A stretch of DNA of 64,000 nucleotides from Oligoflexia bacterium (GTDB lineage: Bacteria; Bdellovibrionota; Bacteriovoracia; Bacteriovoracales; Bacteriovoracaceae): the NCBI GenBank assembly GCA_024229115.1, contig JAAEST010000101.1, positions 62,001 through 126,000 on the forward strand. The letters are read 5' to 3'. Of this stretch, positions 61,854 through 64,000 are shown piece after piece. Each line of letters opens with the position of its first letter. The first letter of the stretch is position 1. The notes beneath the pieces are model-generated. The model had not been told where the DNA came from. It ran no database searches and saw only the letters and a program-made list of their open reading frames with translations. The translations under genes were made by a program, and so were the position numbers.

Positions 61854-63232
61854 AGCGTAATGTCGATTTTGTTTTAGTCGGCAAAAATTATTTATCAGTA
61901 CTTCTAGGTCTAGAGCTATTGGATCATGGTCAAAAAGTTCTGCTCTTGGACGATGATCGTCTTTCTTATGGAAACCTCTATAGTGATGGGATCGGAGAGC
62001 TAGAAAAAAGCTTACTAAAAGGTTGGGGCGAGGATCGTTTAATATCTCCCTTGGCCAAAATTGATGAGTACCTTACTTCGTCATCACAAATTTTTCATAG
62101 TAATTATAAGCAACTTTGTCTGGGGCATTCTCCTAGCGAAAATCTTATTGAGTTTAGCCGTAAATACGCCAGTTCATTTGCTGAAGATGAATATGAAATA
62201 TTAATTGATCTCATCAATTCACCTGAAAAGAGAAAAGAATTTGATGAGCAGGTCATGGGTCTTTGCCATCGCTTAGGTGTGAATGGTTTTAGGTTTCGAA
62301 GTGTGCAAAACTTTGACACTCAATTCTTTCTTTCTCAATCTCCACAAAGTATTCAGGATCTTTATAAGATCTTTAAAAGTAAGTGGACCTTTGAGAGTAT
62401 TGAAAGTGATGATGAGTTAAAGGTCTTTTTGAATAGTTTCTCTTTGGCCTATCATAAAACATTTGGTGTTCGCTTTGGTGATTACCAAATCTTTCATGGT
62501 ATGCTCAGTATTCTTTCACCAAGTTATAAATTAGATCAGGATAAACTGTGTCAGTACTTACTTTCTTTCTTTCAAAAGAAAGGAGGGCAGTTTAAGAAGA
62601 CCCATGTCCGTGAATGGAAGTTCTATAAGCAATCCCCATGGTCACTTGAACTGGCCAGTTTTGAAGGGATTATTCATCCGAAGAAAGTGATCTTCTTAGG
62701 TGGTGATCCAAGTAATATTCCTATTAAACTTGGAAAAGACTCTACTTTCTATAATCAGTTGAATATGACAGTGAAGCTAGAGGAAAGTGGCAGTGATTCA
62801 GATAATGACCAATTTCTAAGCAAGTCTAAAATGTTAGGAACTGATTATTTCATTTATCAAGTTAAGAGGCTTGATGATAAAACCTTTAATATAAAGATAC
62901 TTCTTCGAAATAAGCGTGGTTTTAAGCTTAGTTTTATTAAAGAAGAGTTAGTTAAGTTTACTAAGAAAGAGTTAAGTAAATACTTTCCAATTATCAATTG
63001 GGAGAGTGCTGATTTTGATATTAAATGGGGAAGTGAGTTATTCTTTGATCGCTCTCTTCTTCATCGCAATGAAACAGTTCCCCTATTTCAAAAAGTGAAA
63101 ATCTTTGAAAAAGCTGGGCCTGAGCTAGGACAGTCTTTAAAGAACGTTCATTATATTGGTCCACTCAGAGAAGGCCCACTAGGAATTGTTAGCAGTCTTC
63201 TTGAGATTAAGGATGGCCATCAATTTCTGTGA
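61847..63232 (+). CDS. Rossmann-type flavoprotein-like protein, function unknown
   Basis: A 461-residue protein that I do not recognise. It begins DFVLVGKNYLSVLLGLELLDHGQKVLLLDDD, a dinucleotide-binding beta-alpha-beta like that of phytoene dehydrogenase/amine oxidase-type flavoproteins, but the usual G-x-G-x-x-G is reduced to G-K-N-Y-L-S. The C terminus has HYIGPLREGPLGIVSSLLE, similar in place to the FAD-closing GG/D region of that fold. The GTG start is seven bases inside the WaaA-like gene; AGGA lies upstream. It may act with its neighbour on a surface lipid or glycan. Confidence 0.6.
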   Translation: MLERNVDFVLVGKNYLSVLLGLELLDHGQKVLLLDDDRLSYGNLYSDGIGELEKSLLKGWGEDRLISPLAKIDEYLTSSSQIFHSNYKQLCLGHSPSENLIEFSRKYASSFAEDEYEILIDLINSPEKRKEFDEQVMGLCHRLGVNGFRFRSVQNFDTQFFLSQSPQSIQDLYKIFKSKWTFESIESDDELKVFLNSFSLAYHKTFGVRFGDYQIFHGMLSILSPSYKLDQDKLCQYLLSFFQKKGGQFKKTHVREWKFYKQSPWSLELASFEGIIHPKKVIFLGGDPSNIPIKLGKDSTFYNQLNMTVKLEESGSDSDNDQFLSKSKMLGTDYFIYQVKRLDDKTFNIKILLRNKRGFKLSFIKEELVKFTKKELSKYFPIINWESADFDIKWGSELFFDRSLLHRNETVPLFQKVKIFEKAGPELGQSLKNVHYIGPLREGPLGIVSSLLEIKDGHQFL

Positions 63233-63244
63233 TATCATTATATT

Positions 63245-63517
63245 ATGATAAGAAATTTCTTTAGAAATTTAAGAAAGAATGAAAAAGGACAGGTTGCCGT
63301 TGAGTACATCTTGCTGGTGGCAGTTATGTCTGCTCTTATCTTTGGATTATTAGGAAGGGTTAAAGATATGATGCTTCCTGACCCTGAAGCTTGTGCTAAT
63401 ACAGCCGCTGCAGCTGCTGGAGGAACTCAACAAGCACTGGGATGTACCTTTATTAATCTAGTTAATACCCTTGGAACTAGTGATGGAAAGTATCGATTCT
63501 TCACTATTAGAAAGTAA
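63245..63517 (+). CDS. Flp-like type IV pilin or pseudopilin
   Basis: A 90-residue protein. A short basic leader (FFRNLRKNEKG) is followed by QVAVEYILLVAVMSALIFGLL: cleavage after Gly by a prepilin peptidase would leave Glu at mature position 5, the hallmark of type IV pilins, and the following 20 residues form the hydrophobic spine. Two cysteines in the mature part may pair. It follows the flavoprotein-like gene by 12 bases. No Tad/Flp assembly genes are in view. Confidence 0.75.
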   Translation: MIRNFFRNLRKNEKGQVAVEYILLVAVMSALIFGLLGRVKDMMLPDPEACANTAAAAAGGTQQALGCTFINLVNTLGTSDGKYRFFTIRK

Positions 63518-63661
63518 ATTCTTGAATCTTTGATCGATATATCTTCGTTTTTTCAGTAACTTAGCTTCTATTTAAAGTAAAAAATACATGCTCTGATAAT
63601 TTTTGGTGAAAAAAAATCTCATTTTGGTATAACCAATTTGCTTTTTACAATATGCGTTAGT

Positions 63662-63681
63662 GTTAGCGGCTGGCCGTTAAC
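63662..63681 (+). promoter_or_regulatory. Hairpin in the leader of the last gene
   Basis: GTTAGCGGC and GCCGTTAAC can pair (nine positions, one G-U) around a 2-base centre, five bases before the AAGGAG ribosome site. It could shape translation of the downstream gene or be a protein site. Confidence 0.35.
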
Positions 63682-63698
63682 CTTTTAAGGAGAACAAA

Positions 63699-64000
63699 AT
63701 GAAAACTACAAGTAAGAAAACATTGGCCTTATCTTTAGTGGCCCTGTTTGCCTTATCACCGTCAGTTATCATTGCACAGGATGATCTAATCAATGATGCT
63801 CAGGGAGTTTTTAATTCTGACCAAATCGATATCGATGGACAGTTCAGAAAAGAAACTGCTGCTGACAGAGTTGCTAAGATGAGAAAGAAGCTGGAAGAGC
63901 AAAACGAGCAGATGGTTCAAAAGAAAATTGAAGACATCAGAGTTAGAAATGAGCAAAAGCTTGCCAACCAACTTCAAGGTGCATTCAACGGACAACAAAT
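63699..64000 (+). CDS. Secreted coiled-coil protein (3' end outside the window)
   Basis: The first 100 codons of a gene that runs off the right edge. AAGGAG lies six bases before the ATG. A signal peptide (about 1-26, ending VIIA) is followed by a charged helical stretch rich in Glu, Lys and Gln (MRKKLEEQNEQMVQKKIED), probably a coiled coil. Family not recognised from this part. The preceding 180 bases hold its promoter region and a leader hairpin; the Flp-like pilin gene is upstream on the same strand. Confidence 0.8.
   Translation, partial: MKTTSKKTLALSLVALFALSPSVIIAQDDLINDAQGVFNSDQIDIDGQFRKETAADRVAKMRKKLEEQNEQMVQKKIEDIRVRNEQKLANQLQGAFNGQQ

Overview
The window is an AT-rich, gene-dense bacterial chromosome segment. 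The gene content is that of a Gram-negative (BamA, a Kdo-transferase-like enzyme, outer-membrane barrel, lipoprotein). The set of low GC, many secreted hypothetical proteins, UbiB/AarF-type kinase, histone H1-like protein and GYF_2 membrane protein suggests a Bdellovibrionota bacterium of the Bacteriovorax/Halobacteriovorax type. That assignment is inference from gene content and composition, not from a marker gene. I see no rRNA, tRNA, CRISPR array, insertion sequence, prophage or plasmid-type gene. No gene-free stretch is longer than about 200 bases.

Layout. 1-3700: end of an unknown gene, a REC + HD-GYP-like signalling protein, an HNH nuclease with an odd GC-rich 5' patch, a secreted alpha/beta hydrolase and ApaG. 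3728-15207: a nine-gene de novo purine operon, purF-E-C-D-N-L-Q-H-M, with almost every junction overlapping; it covers PRPP to IMP except purK and purB. 15204-18131: a secreted hypothetical, a family-4 glycosyltransferase and a membrane-anchored protein with eight regularly spaced cysteine pairs. 18150-25660: an RlmK-like rRNA methyltransferase and, beside it, the most unusual cluster of the window: two secreted papain-like proteases flanking a secreted unknown protein and a 1004-residue lipoprotein with amidoligase (glutamine-synthetase-fold ligase) motifs. 25642-35103: MBL-fold hydrolase, release factor 3, UbiB-family kinase, UshA-like nucleotidase, a fused glycine decarboxylase and RsmJ. 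35106-42726: PilZ protein, PBP4-type carboxypeptidase, CstA transporter, secreted hypothetical, YedI/DUF808 protein, an ECF sigma factor with its likely membrane anti-sigma and a small periplasmic protein, and a Lys/Ala-repeat histone H1-like protein. 42827-49335: PfkB-family kinase, AsnS, a large secreted unknown co-transcribed with a BamA-family protein. 49527-59299: a lone ParB-domain protein, then the minus-strand run GYF_2 protein, tmk, holB, ricT, sbcD, sbcC. 59484-64000: an outer-membrane barrel protein with a clear terminator, a Kdo-transferase-like protein, a Rossmann-type flavoprotein-like protein, a Flp-like pilin and the start of a secreted coiled-coil protein.

How it works together. 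Housekeeping blocks (purines, tmk-holB-ricT, asnS, prfC, rRNA methyltransferases) are interleaved with envelope functions: peptidoglycan trimming, outer-membrane assembly, lipid A core sugars, and extracytoplasmic proteases. Gene packing is extreme: all nine convergent gene pairs either overlap at their 3' ends or lie within 10 bases. Only two intrinsic terminators stand out. TTG starts with good Shine-Dalgarno sequences are common. The tetranucleotide GGCC is strikingly frequent for so AT-rich a sequence.
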